Origin: Acestrorhynchus altus
Lineage: Eukaryota > Chordata > Actinopteri > Characiformes > Acestrorhynchidae
Direction: 5' to 3'
Assembly: GCA_034509495.1 (NCBI GenBank)
Contig: CM067508.1
Location: 19,429,033-19,493,032, forward strand
Length of the DNA: 64,000 nucleotides
Shown here piece after piece: positions 51,740-63,128 of the stretch (positions within the stretch are counted from its first letter, which is position 1; every line of letters starts with the position of its first letter). The notes under the pieces are model-generated. The model had not been told where the DNA came from, did not search any database, and saw only the letters and a list, made by a program, of their open reading frames with translations. The translations under genes were made by a program, and so were the position numbers.

Positions 51740-52297
51740 ACAGCTAAATATTGTTTATGGGAAGACATTTTGAGAAATTGGGGAAATAAATTGAAATGGC
51801 TTCATTCAGACAGTTGTTATTATGCCAAACATTGTAAAAACAAGGCCTTTATGAAATAGGATGCAAGTCTGGACCAATTGCTGGTTTCAGACTTTCATTC
51901 TAAGATGCCTGAATATTTTTATGGTATATAATCAGTTTGAGAACTCAAAACAGAGATTTGAGAATTCATCATATATTTGTATTACTATAACATGATTTGT
52001 GAAAAATAAATACCAAATACCATCATCAAGTTAAGTCAACAGATCACCATTGTTGTAATATATATTGATCACTGAATACTTTCCCCATAAAAAGTCATCA
52101 TTGAGCTTGGAAATATACAAGGAAAGCCTTACGTACAGACAGCTGTCAAACAATTTATATATTAAATACATTAGATTTCCGCTGGAGTGAACCTAGCTGA
52201 AGCCAGCATTTCCCAATCAGTGTAAGTAGCCAGAGAAGTGCAATGTGTAACATAGGGTTCAAGGTTTTAGTTTGAAATTAATTATGATCAGTTATTT
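51740..52297. other. Convergent nob1/cog8 3' UTR interval
   Basis: 558 bp between the stop codons of two convergent genes. It is AT-rich and must hold both 3' UTRs and their poly(A) sites. No further reading frame is visible, and in particular nothing like peptide deformylase (PDF), which in human sits directly behind COG8. Confidence 0.7.
51785..51790 (+). terminator. nob1: Candidate nob1 polyadenylation signal (AATAAA)
   Basis: AATAAA occurs 46 nt past the nob1 stop codon. A second copy lies near 52004-52009. Either could serve; cog8 ends on the opposite strand at 52298. Confidence 0.5.
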
Positions 52298-55200
52298 CTA
52301 ATCAGATGTTAGCTTGTCTTTAGTATGTGAATTTGCTGGAGGCACATCTTCTGCAATGCTCTTCCCAGCATCACTGGTTGTAGATTCTCTTTGATTTGAA
52401 GTGAGTTCTGCAGTAGGATCTGCCTGATGTATCTGCTGGACATGGGAAGGCTCTTGAGCATTCTCAACCTTCTCAGAGGATGGGGATTTGATTGGAGGTA
52501 GAAGTTCTGCTTCTGTTGTGGTCAAACTAGTCAGGTCAACTGAGAGATCCACCACTGGGGACATGGGCTCCTTCTTGGGGAGGACAAACTCTAAAGGTTC
52601 CAGTACTGCGGTCACACTGATACAGCCAATGTTGCCATATTTATGAACTTGAGCTGGGGGGACACCTGAAATAAGAGAATTCATGTCAAATCAAAGATGG
52701 TTCACAAATGCTTCTATTATGTTCTTTTATAAATAAGACTATAACAATGTAATATACATTATTCAGTGCAATCAAATTCTTCTCTTCGTACATCCCAGCG
52801 TAGAAAGCATGGTTCAGAGTGCAGGGTCAGCTATGCTAAAGACCCTGCATTGAGCAGAGGGGTATAAGGGCCTTGCTCACTCTAACTACTGGTGCTCCCA
52901 TGAATCTAGCAAACACCCATTTTCTTCAACTCATACTTTAAACAAAATCAGTTAATTACTTACCAAGGATCTGTGCAAGCTGAGCTGGAGGGAAGAGAAC
53001 CTGTAAACATCGATTCAGGAATGGCACCATGTCCTCAGCAAAGGCACAGCAGAACTGAATAAATAATTCCTTCTCACGTCTACTGAAGGCAGACTCTTCT
53101 GCTCTATGAAAAACCAGGATTAATTTGGTCACCTGTGGAGGACAGAATAAAGCCATTCACTTACACATGTGCTAGAGCATCTCAGGGAATTAGAATGTGA
53201 AATTTAATTGTAAACTGTCATTTATATGCAGAAATAGTAAAATATTTCAAGCCTATTTGATTGATAAAGAAAATGTTTTGGCACTGAGGGCAGGTTCTAA
53301 GTCATCTTCATAAACCTAGTCAGCAGATGGAAGCATTAGTAAGTATGAAACGGTGAATCAACACCAACAGATGACACGTCGCCCTAAGCTATCATAGATG
53401 ATTAAAATTTCACACAGGACTTCAGACACCTTGGATTCTGTGCCTCTCCACTCTTCTTAGGTTGAGACTCCAGAGTCTTTTATATTTTTCTCTTTAGCCA
53501 GTTGAAATGCTTCTGATGTTCTCTGCTTAAGAAGAGGCTTGACATTAGGAATTCTGCAGTTATAACCCCTTTCCTGGAGATGTCAGTATATGATATATCA
53601 TTAATATGGTTCTCTATTTACATTATAGGGCACTAGTAATTGGCAACCACTAATAATTGAATTCCACGATTCAGACACTGGCAAACATGATTTTGACACT
53701 GCTCAGTTTATTTATGTGACCAGTGCTGATACATGTTTGATGATAACTATGAGTCTTTCCCTATATAGCATAATACTAATGAGGAAGTTGGTCGCAGCCC
53801 ATGTAAAAACAAACCGAAACCAAGGAGGATATGCTCCAAGTGTACGTTTTTAACGGTTTCGTACCAGAGCAACTATAGCAGAAACTTCTATACATGTGAA
53901 AGGACCCTAAGATTGATAGAAAACAAGAATAAGAAATAATGTGTCATCATACCTTCAGAAGGGCGTCCTCAAGGCATTTGGTAACTTCTTGAGCTAAGCC
54001 ATTGGGGCAACATAGGCGTAAATCATTGAAAGCTGTTAAAAGGTTATTCAGAAAGCAGGCTAAAGGTGGAAAGTCCAACAAAGCCATGGGGGGCTGAAGA
54101 GTGCCAGGCTGAGTGCTTGGAGCCACAGGTGGGATAGTACTGCCAAGCATCGAGGGCAGAGAAATGAGTGTGTACAGATTCATGTCCTCCTGAAACTTAT
54201 CCACAGCCTCTTTAACAGCTTTGTGGAACGTGTCCATGGCTATCTGCTGAAACATCGGTGCAAGCTGCCCACGGAAGTCTGCCCCAACGCGACTGAAAGA
54301 CAAACCAAAGTACATGCACTGGCCAAGTAGGGAATCCAAACGGCTTCCCACTCCTCGCTTCAGGTCTTTATCCAGGGTTTCCAAAAAATGTGAAATTTGC
54401 TGCACCACCCAGCCATGAAAGATGGCACTTTCATTCACAGCCTGTCCCCCTGGTGGTAGCAGGGGATCCTCATCTGAGAAAATGGCACGGTACTGGGTAA
54501 TTATGTCAAACAGATGCACTCGGCAGGCCTCAATGGTTTTGGTGATGTGGAAGTAAGGGTCTTCATCAGGGATAGCAGCTAGGACGGAGCGCATCCAGCT
54601 TCCACGAGCTTGCAGGAACTTCACACGTAGTTCTGCTTCCGTGAACACATCCATCCTGCGCAGGTAGCCAATCACTCGGAGGCAAACGGGCAGCTGAGAG
54701 TTGCTGCGAAGTTGCTGAAGGAGCTGGTTCAGCATGAGCTGAGCTGACTGACGAACTTCACGTACAATTCCCTGAAAAACAGCACAGTAACAGAATTAGA
54801 CAGTTTTTGATTGGTCAGCCTGTCCCAAGACAGCCAGTGGAGCATCACACAATCTGTACCTGAATGACAGGAAGAGAGGAATGTTTCTTCTCCAGCCTCT
54901 TCACATAGGTAGCCAGCTCTAGCGCCTCCTCATAATAGCCATTGCGCACACAAGTGTCCATAAGCTGGGGGATCTCGAGAATCTCCAGTATCTCAGTGTG
55001 GCGATTCAGTGTCAGACTGTTCATGCGTCGGCTGGAGCCAATCTCCTCTGCTTCTTTTATGAAACCTCTGAAATGGAATACAAGTACACCGACAGTTATA
55101 ACTTTCCACAATTAATATCAGATAAATAGATGGGACACTGTCAAAACTCTCCCATTCCATCACGTATGATGCCCCAACACTAGGAGGGTGAAGACGATCA

Positions 55201-56357
55201 CACACTTCCTCCTACGCATGCAAATTCAGCCATTGCCTCTTTGTGAGCTGCCACCACTGCATCATGGCTGGGCAGCCAACACGTTGGTAAGAAAGTGTCG
55301 GATCCCCAGCTCTGATACAACAACCAACAGACGCCTACACCAACCAATATCGCACTGGGCGCACCTACTCAGAGAGAACTCCACCTACCTACCCAGCAAC
55401 CCACCCACCCAGAGAGAGCACCACCTACCTACTCAGCAACCCACCCACTCAGAGAGAGCACCACCTACCTACTCAGGAACCCACCCACCCAGAGAGAGCA
55501 CCACCTATCCACCCACCCACCCAAGAGAGAGCGCCACCCAGAGAGAGCACCACCTCACCACCCACCCACCCAGAGAGAGCACCACCTATTCGCCCACCCA
55601 GAGAGAGCACCACCTACCTACCTTAATTTCCCTGAGGGAACCCTCCCAAGGGATCAATAAAGTTCTATCTGATCTAATCTACCCACCCAGAGAGAGCACA
55701 AACTACCTACCCAGCCACCTACAGAGAGCACCTCCTACCTACCCAGCCACCTACAGAGAGCACCTCCTACCTACCCAGCCACCCAGAGAGCACCACCTAC
55801 CTACCCAGCCACCCAGAGAGAGCAACACTTATATCCACCTTAATTTCCCTGAGGGAACCCTCCCAAAGGATCAAATAAATTCTATCTGATCTGATCTAAT
55901 CTCACCTAATCTAAACTACCCACCCAGAGAGAGCACCAGCTACCTACCCAGCCACCTAGAGAGACCACCACCTACCTACCCAGCCACTCAGAGAGAGCAG
56001 CACCACCCACCCACCCAGAGAAACAAACCTGCACTTCTCCCCGAAGCTGGGCAGCTTGTCCAGGAGTCTGGACAGGCTGCTCTCCACCCGGCCGAAGTCC
56101 GTGTAGATGTGCTTGGTGCAGTGCGCGGTGCGGATGAAGGTCTTGTAGTTGGAGAAGGCGAGCTCGCGGGTCTGCTGGAGGATGAGCGCTCTCTCTTCAC
56201 ACAGCCGCTCCGGCTCCCGGCTCAACTTCTCCACCCCGAAAGAGCTCAGCTCCGACAGGTACCCCGCGAAGTCCGGGTTCTCCCTCCACTGCTCCGGGAA
56301 ACTGTCCTTAAACACAGACAGCAGAATACTCTCGTCTTCCACGTCTACGGTCGCCAT
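52298..56357 (-). CDS. cog8: Conserved oligomeric Golgi complex subunit 8, complete, 5 exons
   Basis: COG8 is a lobe B subunit of the COG tethering complex, needed for retrograde vesicle traffic within the Golgi and normal glycosylation. Minus-strand exons: 56029-56357 (start codon 56355-56357), 54860-55067, 53953-54771, 52964-53132 and 52298-52665. Phases agree and total 1,893 nt, 630 aa (human 612). Recognisable blocks are LAFSNYKTFIRTA in exon 1, RRMNSLTLNRHTEILEILEI in exon 2, RVIGYLRRMDVFTEAELRVK, DPYFHITKTIEACRVHLFDI and LLGQCMYFGLSFSRVGADFR in the 819-nt exon 3, and FLNRCLQVLFPPAQLAQILG in exon 4. The last exon encodes a Ser/Thr/Glu-rich tail that is weakly conserved in the family. Intron 1 contains a minisatellite. 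The gene is head-to-head with nip7 (134-bp gap). An alternative upstream start is unlikely because the gap is short and GC-rich. Confidence 0.97.
53178..53620. mobile_element. Probable DNA-transposon remnant in cog8 intron 3
   Basis: The left end, ATCTCAGGGAATTAGAATGTG with GTAAAATATTTCAAGCC downstream, resembles a fish DNA transposon terminus. The interior is degraded and the right end was not identified. Confidence 0.4.
55370..56025. repeat. ~33-bp minisatellite in cog8 intron 1
   Basis: Repeats of CCACCTACCTACCCAGC followed by CACCCAGAGAGAGCA, about 18 units of variable length. Two units are interrupted by the same ~60-bp module containing TTAATTTCCCTGAGGGAACC and ATCAATAAAGTTCTATCTGA-type sequence. 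Its right end touches the cog8 exon 1 donor. Confidence 0.85.
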
Positions 56358-56491
56358 GTTTCTGCGGAGCGGGAGGAGGCGGAGCCGCGCTGTCTGCGTC
56401 ATCACCCCGCGACGGGCGCCCCACGTTGTCTGCGTCTTTTCTCAGGCTTGCTCTCGTTTTTCTTCTGAACGCCGGAGAAACTGTCTTCACC
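56358..56491. promoter_or_regulatory. Bidirectional cog8/nip7 promoter
   Basis: 134 bp separate the divergent start codons. The interval is GC- and CpG-rich with a GGAGGCGGAGC stretch near 56372 and TGCGTCATCACC near 56395, which resembles a CRE/ATF half-site. Pyrimidine-rich DNA near 56430-56465 on the nip7 side could be a TOP-like transcription start. The motif readings are by eye. Confidence 0.65.
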
Positions 56492-58573
56492 ATGCGGCCG
56501 CTGACGGAAGAAGAGACCAAGACGATGTTTGAGAAGCTCTCCAAGTAGTGAGTGTCGGTAGCTGTTCGTAGGGAGAGAGAGAGAGAGAGCGAGCGAGAGA
56601 GAGCGAGCGAGAAAGAGAGAAAGAAAGAAACACAGAAACATACAAGACACCTTCTTAATTTAAACCCAATATCTCTGAGAATGTATTTATTTGATTTATG
56701 TGTTTGTCGTTTTATTAACATGTGTATGGGAATAGAATCGAATTGACTTCTGGGACTTTTATTTTGTTTGTTTTTTTGATGTTTCGGAAGGCCATTTCCT
56801 CCAGTTAAATAAAAGTCGCATAAAATCAGTATAATCAAAATAAACATGACCTATTCGCCGATAACAGGCTGTTGTTACCTGTTAGGTTATTTGTATGTAA
56901 GATTGTAACTAGTGAAGCTGGGACATATGGATAAAAATCACAGCCAAATATGAAAGAGGAGAAGAGAGCAGGGGTGGAGCAGAGTAGAGGAGCAGAGAGC
57001 AGGGGTGGAGCAGAGCGAGAGCAGGAAAAAAGGTTTTCCGCACAATTGAAATTAAACTGTATTTGAAAACTTTAAAACACAATGTAAATATTGTCTCAGC
57101 CAATGTCGTGCTGTTTATATCCTGATCTATGTGCATATTTGTCTACTTGCAGCTCTTTATCTACTTATGTTCAGCTGTAACAACAAATTTCCCCATTGGG
57201 ATAATAAGTCTTATCTTAATGTATCCTTAATGTAATTCTGACTAGTCATATCTTACCATTCATTTACCATAGAATTTCACTTTTGTCTGTAATTTACTTG
57301 CTACTAAAGACTGCAGATACAGATGCCTACAATTACAGTTTTACTAGTTGAAATCATTTGCACTGTAATTGTGACAGTACTCACACTAGTTGTACACATC
57401 AGTGTTATTCTTGCTAGTCATAATGAGATGTTAAGGGATCCAAAACTGCACACACCCTAAATGCCCATTACCACAGATCAAACTAAATTAGAGATATCTT
57501 GAATTCATAATAGTCGTACTTCATGTGGACCTGATATGTGGACCTGGAGTTTTTACTAGTCAGAATTACATTGGAGACATTTGGAGATGCAGTAGTAAAT
57601 TAAAAATGTGTGACCGATCAAAATTACATTTAAGGATTTGTTGTCCTGGCAGAAAAAAATATTACAATGGCTTTATAGACAACTTGCCACAGCAGTTACA
57701 GTGTGAAACCTGTGCAAACGCTTGAGTCCTGCACCATAAGCTGACGGGATAAGTCCACTCCCTGCAGCTGCTAAAGACACTGATATTGTATGACTTGAAT
57801 TATGACAATCTGCCTTTTGTCTTATAGCATTGGTGAGAACATCAAACTGCTTATTGATAGACCTGACGGAACATACTGCTTCAGACTCCACCATGAGCGT
57901 GTGTATTACATCAGGTAAAACATGATAAAGCATAGTTTATTCATCAGCAATTTAGTGAGTTTGCTAACGTCATCGTCTCCTATTTGTCTGAACAGTGAAA
58001 AGATGCTGAAGTTGGCCACCAACATCTCTCGAGACAAGTTGGTATCTGTTGGCACGTGTTTTGGGAAGTTCACAAAAACACGCAAGTTTCGCCTCCATAT
58101 TACAGCTCTTGATTTTCTCGCTCCATATGCCAAGGTATTCTCCCCATTACAGTGTAAAGTAGCACTGAAAATGCTTATTTAACCTAATTGGTTTTGAATA
58201 TGAACTTCTGTATGTGTTTGCTGACAGTATAAAGTGTGGGTGAAACCTGGAGCAGAGCAGTCATTCCTCTATGGCAACCACATCATGAAGTCGGGGCTTG
58301 GCAGGATTACAGAAAATACAACACAGTACCAAGGAGTGGTTGTATACTCAATGGCAGATGTACCTCTAGTGAGAGCCTCAATTATTAATACAAATATTAT
58401 TTTTATTTTTTGCATATATGGAACACTATACCTGATCTGTTCTGCTTTTCCAGGGCTTTGGAGTGGCAGCAAAAACCACACAGGAATGCCGGAAAGTTGA
58501 CCCTATGTCTATTGTGGCGTTCCACCAAGCTGATGTTGGCGAATACATTAGGAGTGAGGACACATTGACCTAA
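56492..58573 (+). CDS. nip7: 60S ribosome subunit biogenesis protein NIP7, complete, 5 exons
   Basis: NIP7 is a small nucleolar protein with a C-terminal PUA domain that works in pre-rRNA processing and 60S assembly. Exons: 56492-56547, 57828-57914, 57996-58134, 58228-58368, 58454-58573. Joined they give 180 aa, exactly the family length. The start MRPLTEEETKTMFEKLSKYI matches the family. Conserved blocks are RPDGTYCFRLHHERVYYIS, SVGTCFGKFTKTRKFRLHIT and the PUA region (about residues 95-170) with KPGAEQSFLYGNHIMKSGLG and YSMADVPLGFGVAAKTTQEC. Intron 1 (1.28 kb) starts with a purine-rich (GA)n tract. A canonical AATAAA lies at 58911-58916, giving a 3' UTR of about 0.35 kb. Confidence 0.98.
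56572..56640. repeat. (GA)n-rich purine tract
   Basis: GAGA and GCGA runs turning into GAAA units at the start of nip7 intron 1, 25 bp past the exon 1 donor. Confidence 0.85.
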
Positions 58574-58910
58574 AAGAATTGTGGTTTTCAGAATGGACTG
58601 TTTTTTAGTAATTGAACTGAACCTCATCAGTCAAATGGACAAGAGACCAACATGTGCAAATTACCACGGGTATCTTCACGATTAGTTTCATTCATGTCTT
58701 TTTCACTTTGGACTCATTCACTTCATTAGTAGGTGACTGTTGTCCATCTAAGAGTGTGAAATGATTACTGTGCCACAGGCCTTGCAGACAACAGAGCAGC
58801 TGTAATGTTAACTACCAGGAATGATGTTTGGTGTGACAGATTGTTTAGATAGTATCTTCAGAATCTCTCTCCTCTATTTGGTTGCAAAAACATGAATCTG
58901 AAAATGTGTA

Positions 58911-58916
58911 AATAAA
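58911..58916 (+). terminator. nip7: nip7 polyadenylation signal (AATAAA)
   Basis: AATAAA about 340 nt past the nip7 stop codon, followed by a T/G-rich stretch, as expected for a cleavage and polyadenylation site. The Tc1-like MITE starts about 100 bp further on. Confidence 0.65.
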
Positions 58917-59013
58917 GTTGTTCTGTAATTGACAGGAGTCACATTGTTAGGAGTTAATGTGTTTGTGTATGAGTATCAATAGAAGAAGCCATTTTATATT
59001 TAAGATGGTTCTA

Positions 59014-59474
59014 TATTACATGTCCAAATGTGTGTGTTGTGGAAACCCTCTGTAATGAATGCATTCAGCTACTTTAAATTGCACCTATTGCTGACACTGA
59101 TGTGCAAATGCAAACATCTTGTCTAGTCCTTATAGAGAAGTACTGCCAATAGAATAGGAATCTAGAGCAGATAAACACAATCCTGTTGGCACCCATGCCT
59201 GACAGCAGGTATGGGCAAGAGGGGTATATGGCCCCCAGCATTGGGCTGTGGAGCAGTGGAACTGTTTTCCCTGGAATGATTTGGTATGAATTGAGGAGGT
59301 GTGGTGATCATCCCGACCTCACTAACTCTGTGCTCGTCACTGAATGCAAACAAATCCAAAATCTAGAACAAAGCTTTCCGTGGAAAGTAGACACTTGATC
59401 AAAAGCAGGATAAACTTTTTTTAATTCTCCTGATTTTGGAAGAAACCATGTCCCAGTACGTTTGTCCAATGTGT
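59014..59474 (-). mobile_element. Tc1-like MITE, family A, copy downstream of nip7
   Basis: Carries GTCCAAATGTGTGTG at the left, TATGGGCAAGAGGGGTATA in the middle, and CCAGTACGTTTGTCCAATGTG at the right. It lies about 100 bp past the nip7 poly(A) signal. Confidence 0.7.
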
Positions 59475-60760
59475 ACAATCTTGGCATAAAATTGCCTCAA
59501 ATTCTTCATATGTTTATAATATTGCACAATCCAAAAGAAGTTGTACCCATCACCATTTATTTATTTATTTAAGTTTCTAGATATTGTTAAAAAAAAATAC
59601 AAAATTGTCAGTGTGGCGGTGGCCTCAAGTGTCTTAATGAGCCTAATCTAATGTGTTTTTTTGTACAGTAGTATTGCCACCATGCATGACCTTATGTCTT
59701 AAAACCATGTAGTTAATTTTTTTCCATTTTAAAAAGTTCCTGCTTGAATTAACATCATGTTCATGGATAATGTTTTTGGAAGAACTCTTCACAGGATTAC
59801 TGTTGCAAATTTTCTTTTTCTACTGTACACAATCTTGCCAAAACATGAAAATGTAAATGAACCACAAACTGAAACACCAGTTTAGGGCTTATTTTATATA
59901 TTTTCCTCAGGAAAGTAACATGATTCAACACAATACCACTGTAAATCTAAAAACCAGCATGGTCAAAATTAGTGCACTGGGAAGTTGTCAGCAGTAATTC
60001 CCACAGATTGCTTTCAGTTTTTTTTATCTGGAATCATCTGTAAAGCTTTAAACAGTTCTGAACCTAACAACTTTATTATGCAAAAAGAGCTTTACATATG
60101 AAAGAACTATTATGACAGTGGAAAATGTCTTGATAAATCAGTAACCATAGCATATAGAACATTATCTGTTTTCCATTTGTAAAGAATAATGTTTTTAACA
60201 CTCTCTTTGATTGTATTAGAACTCTAGACATAATCTTGACCAGTTTCCACACTTTGTATGGGGTTTTTAACTTGATTATCTGACTACTCTAATGTATAAA
60301 GCTTTGATATTCTACTCTTTGCATCTACAATCAACCCTTTAATGCAGGATGTTTGTGTGCAAAATCATTTCCCTTGCATGTTTCTATACTGATGGTGAAC
60401 ATTTAACACAGTCCTGCAGCACAGAAACTAGACTCTCGCATTGAGACCTCCCACAGGAAAGCTAGGCAACAAGAGCCAAGCCATATTTTCATGGAATCAA
60501 TGCAATGAGGCAGTACTCCTTCTGTAGTGAGAATCAGAAAAGCATAACAGCACATATTTTAGTGTCATTAAAAATGTTCCCTTTCCATCATCTTCCTAAA
60601 TACTTAGATATAAAAAGCACAATATACATTCTCAGTGACATACATGCTAATAAAAAGGCAAGTTTCTTCAAACTGCAAACAGTATAACCCAACTGAAGAC
60701 TGCAGATGGATAATGAGCTCCATAATCCTCCCCCCACAACAGCATCATATATTCACACCC

Positions 60761-61229
60761 ATCAGCCAGAACATTAAAACGACTATCACTTGACTAGGCA
60801 GCTAATTACTAGATCTACATAATAGGCAGCAAGTGAACAGTCAGTTCTTCAAGTTGATGTAAAGCTGAGTTTAAGAATCTGAGACTCTGACAAGAACCTA
60901 ACTGCTGTTCTAGACCACTGGGCAGGTAGGTTTTGTGGGCTGTTTCTAATATGCAGTACACAGTACAGACCAAACTTGCTCCAAGGAGGGACAACCAGTG
61001 AACCAAAAACTCATGGGCACCCAAGGGCACCAATGCTCATGGAGGTCTCACCTCACAATTTACAGAACTCAGGATCATAAAGGATCTGCTGCTAATGTTA
61101 GTCTTGGTGCTAGATACCACAGGACACCAAGGTTTTTGTGGAGTCCATAATTCATGAGTCAGAAATAAATTGTTGGCACGAGCAGAACCTACACAGAATT
61201 AGGCAGGTGGTTTTAATGTTATGGCTGAC
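60761..61229. mobile_element. MITE family B, full copy with terminal inverted repeats
   Basis: TCAGCCAGAACATTAAAAC at 60762-60780 matches the inverse of GTTTTAATGTTATGGCTGA at 61210-61228 at 18 of 19 positions. The element is about 470 bp and non-coding. Shorter relatives occur at 15275-15625, 25630-25830 and, inverted, 33498-33785. Confidence 0.75.
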
Positions 61230-61833
61230 CTGTGTAAATCCTGCAGTACCGAAAGCAGTAAAAACAAAATAGCTATTAGGAAAAAAAAAACATGGTCTCA
61301 AATAAACAATAGCAAAATATGTTATTCAACAAACTGTATTATAAACTACAGTAGATTGCACTCTGAATTTGACAATTTTTCCCTGTCCTCACAGGCAAAC
61401 CATTCAAAACTGAGGTCCTATAGAACTTCCTGGCATACTACTGTGCATCAGTCATTGTACATGGAGTCTAACTTTCACTTAAACTCGTAGAGCATCTCTA
61501 ATTTCATACTTACATGCTCTAATGTACCTGATGACACTTTAAAGTTATTAGAGTTAAATAGGTAATGAGCAGAATCAGATGTGTGGACTGGGAAACACTG
61601 GTCAGGACCAGAACTGTCAAGTGGCCACCACAACAGGACTAACAGTGAGCAGGAAACATTGATTGGCAAGAACAGAGAACCAGTAGGAACAAACACTGTC
61701 AATTGTCTTAACACTAATCTGCCAGGGCAGATTAAGCTCTGATGGTCAAAGGTGCTTCCTGAATATACTCTGTAGTATATTGTATTGGATCATGAATATA
61801 CACCGAGTGACAAAATATTAAACATTCAAGGAG

Positions 61834-62419
61834 TTAGGGATGGGCGATACGACTATATTCTATCGTATATTGCTAAATTCTTTTACCATGATACACAATA
61901 TGCTGTTTCTGATATCATGGATATCAGTGGTCTCCCACCCACACAGAATGTGGGAAATGCACATTAGGAGCCTGAAAATGAGCATGTGGAGGCGGACTTT
62001 AGTGGGGAGTCATTAGTATAACATGAGCAGTCAGAAGCTTCTCTGCTTTCTATTTTGCTGGGGTGACCAATGAGCATGTTAACATTCAAAAGGTTGCCAC
62101 CCACCTCTATGTAATAGAGAAAAACATCCTTTCGATTTCATCATCAACTGAGGCAGAGTCACAGATGCAGCAAAAACCACTTTCAATGTTTGGAACAGAA
62201 ATAAAGCATAAAATGGTATAAATTGGACAAATCACTCATTTTACCCAAATGCTATATGGAATACAAACGTGAAAATGGTTGTTAAAAAAACAAAACAAAA
62301 AAACCCCCAAAACATACACATATATGTGTGTGTATATATATATATATATATATACATATATATATACACATATATACATATATATATACATACATATATA
62401 TATATATATATATACATAC

Positions 62420-62452
<33 letters not shown>

Positions 62453-62539
62453 GCAGTTTAATCTACTGCTACACGTGCATTTTGTCCGAAAATGTCAGAT
62501 ATCATGACTTAACATTTTTCCCATATCGCCCATCCCTAA
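61834..62539. mobile_element. hAT-like element, 706 bp, perfect 16-bp inverted repeats
   Basis: TTAGGGATGGGCGATA at 61834-61849 and its exact inverse at 62524-62539. It contains a (TA)n/(CA)n tract at about 62318-62453. No transposase frame; flanking duplications are not clear. Confidence 0.75.
62318..62453. repeat. (TA)n/(CA)n compound microsatellite
   Basis: Alternating TATA and TACATA runs followed by about nine CA units, inside the hAT-like element 61834-62539. Confidence 0.9.
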
Positions 62540-62801
62540 TTCGAGTGCTGTGAATTTACGAAGCCTTGCCCTCAAACTGTTTTTATTTCTGATACTCTAA
62601 TTCATCAAAAATTTGCTACTGATTCAGTGGAAACACCCAGATTAGCAGTCATATCAGTCACCTAGAGGCCTGTCAAATATAATCCTATTCAAATGACTAC
62701 ACCTACTGCAATAAACTATGTATTTCATAAAATGTTTCATTTGCAATGATTATTCATATATAGTCATAAAAAATGCAGCTGTTGAGGTAAAAGCTCCAGT
62801 C

Positions 62802-63128
62802 TTACAGAAAAGTGAGAACAATGAAGAACAGAGAGTGAGGCACAGCCACAGCCCTGCTCATGGCATGTAGATCCTTAATTGAAGACTCCCTGGAAATCAC
62901 CTGTGCCTCAAAATGAGCCGGTTCTTGTGATGTTTGAAGAGACATTATGTAGAACTTCAGGCTGATGATGATGCAGTAATCACTGTCTGACTGAGCACTC
63001 AACTCAGCTATGATGGCTGAACTCATGTGTGCAAGAGTGTGCAGGTCATGCTTTAAATCATACATACCCTCATGTGATTGGTCTAGATTCATGCCAAACA
63101 GTTTGAAAACTGATCCTGACAGCAGCAC
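62802..63128 (-). other. Unrecognised 108-codon ORF, possible terminal exon
   Basis: An open frame on the minus strand lies between nip7 and zdhhc7, beginning MLLSGSVFKLFGMNLDQSHE and ending in a hydrophobic tail (VPHSLFFIVLTFL). A splice-acceptor-like sequence (TTGCACTGTCTCAG) stands just before it at about 63133. I do not recognise the protein. The hydrophobic end would fit a membrane or GPI signal, but the frame could be chance within the zdhhc7 3' region. No transposase motif is visible. Confidence 0.25.

Noticed and set aside
55188..55889. 233-codon plus-strand ORF rich in Pro/Thr/His repeats
   Set aside because: It is a read-through of the cog8 intron 1 minisatellite; the unit length and composition explain the frame, and it overlaps cog8 exon borders on the other strand.
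62236..62553. ORFs of alternating Tyr/Ile residues
   Set aside because: Translations of the (TA)n tract inside a hAT-like element.
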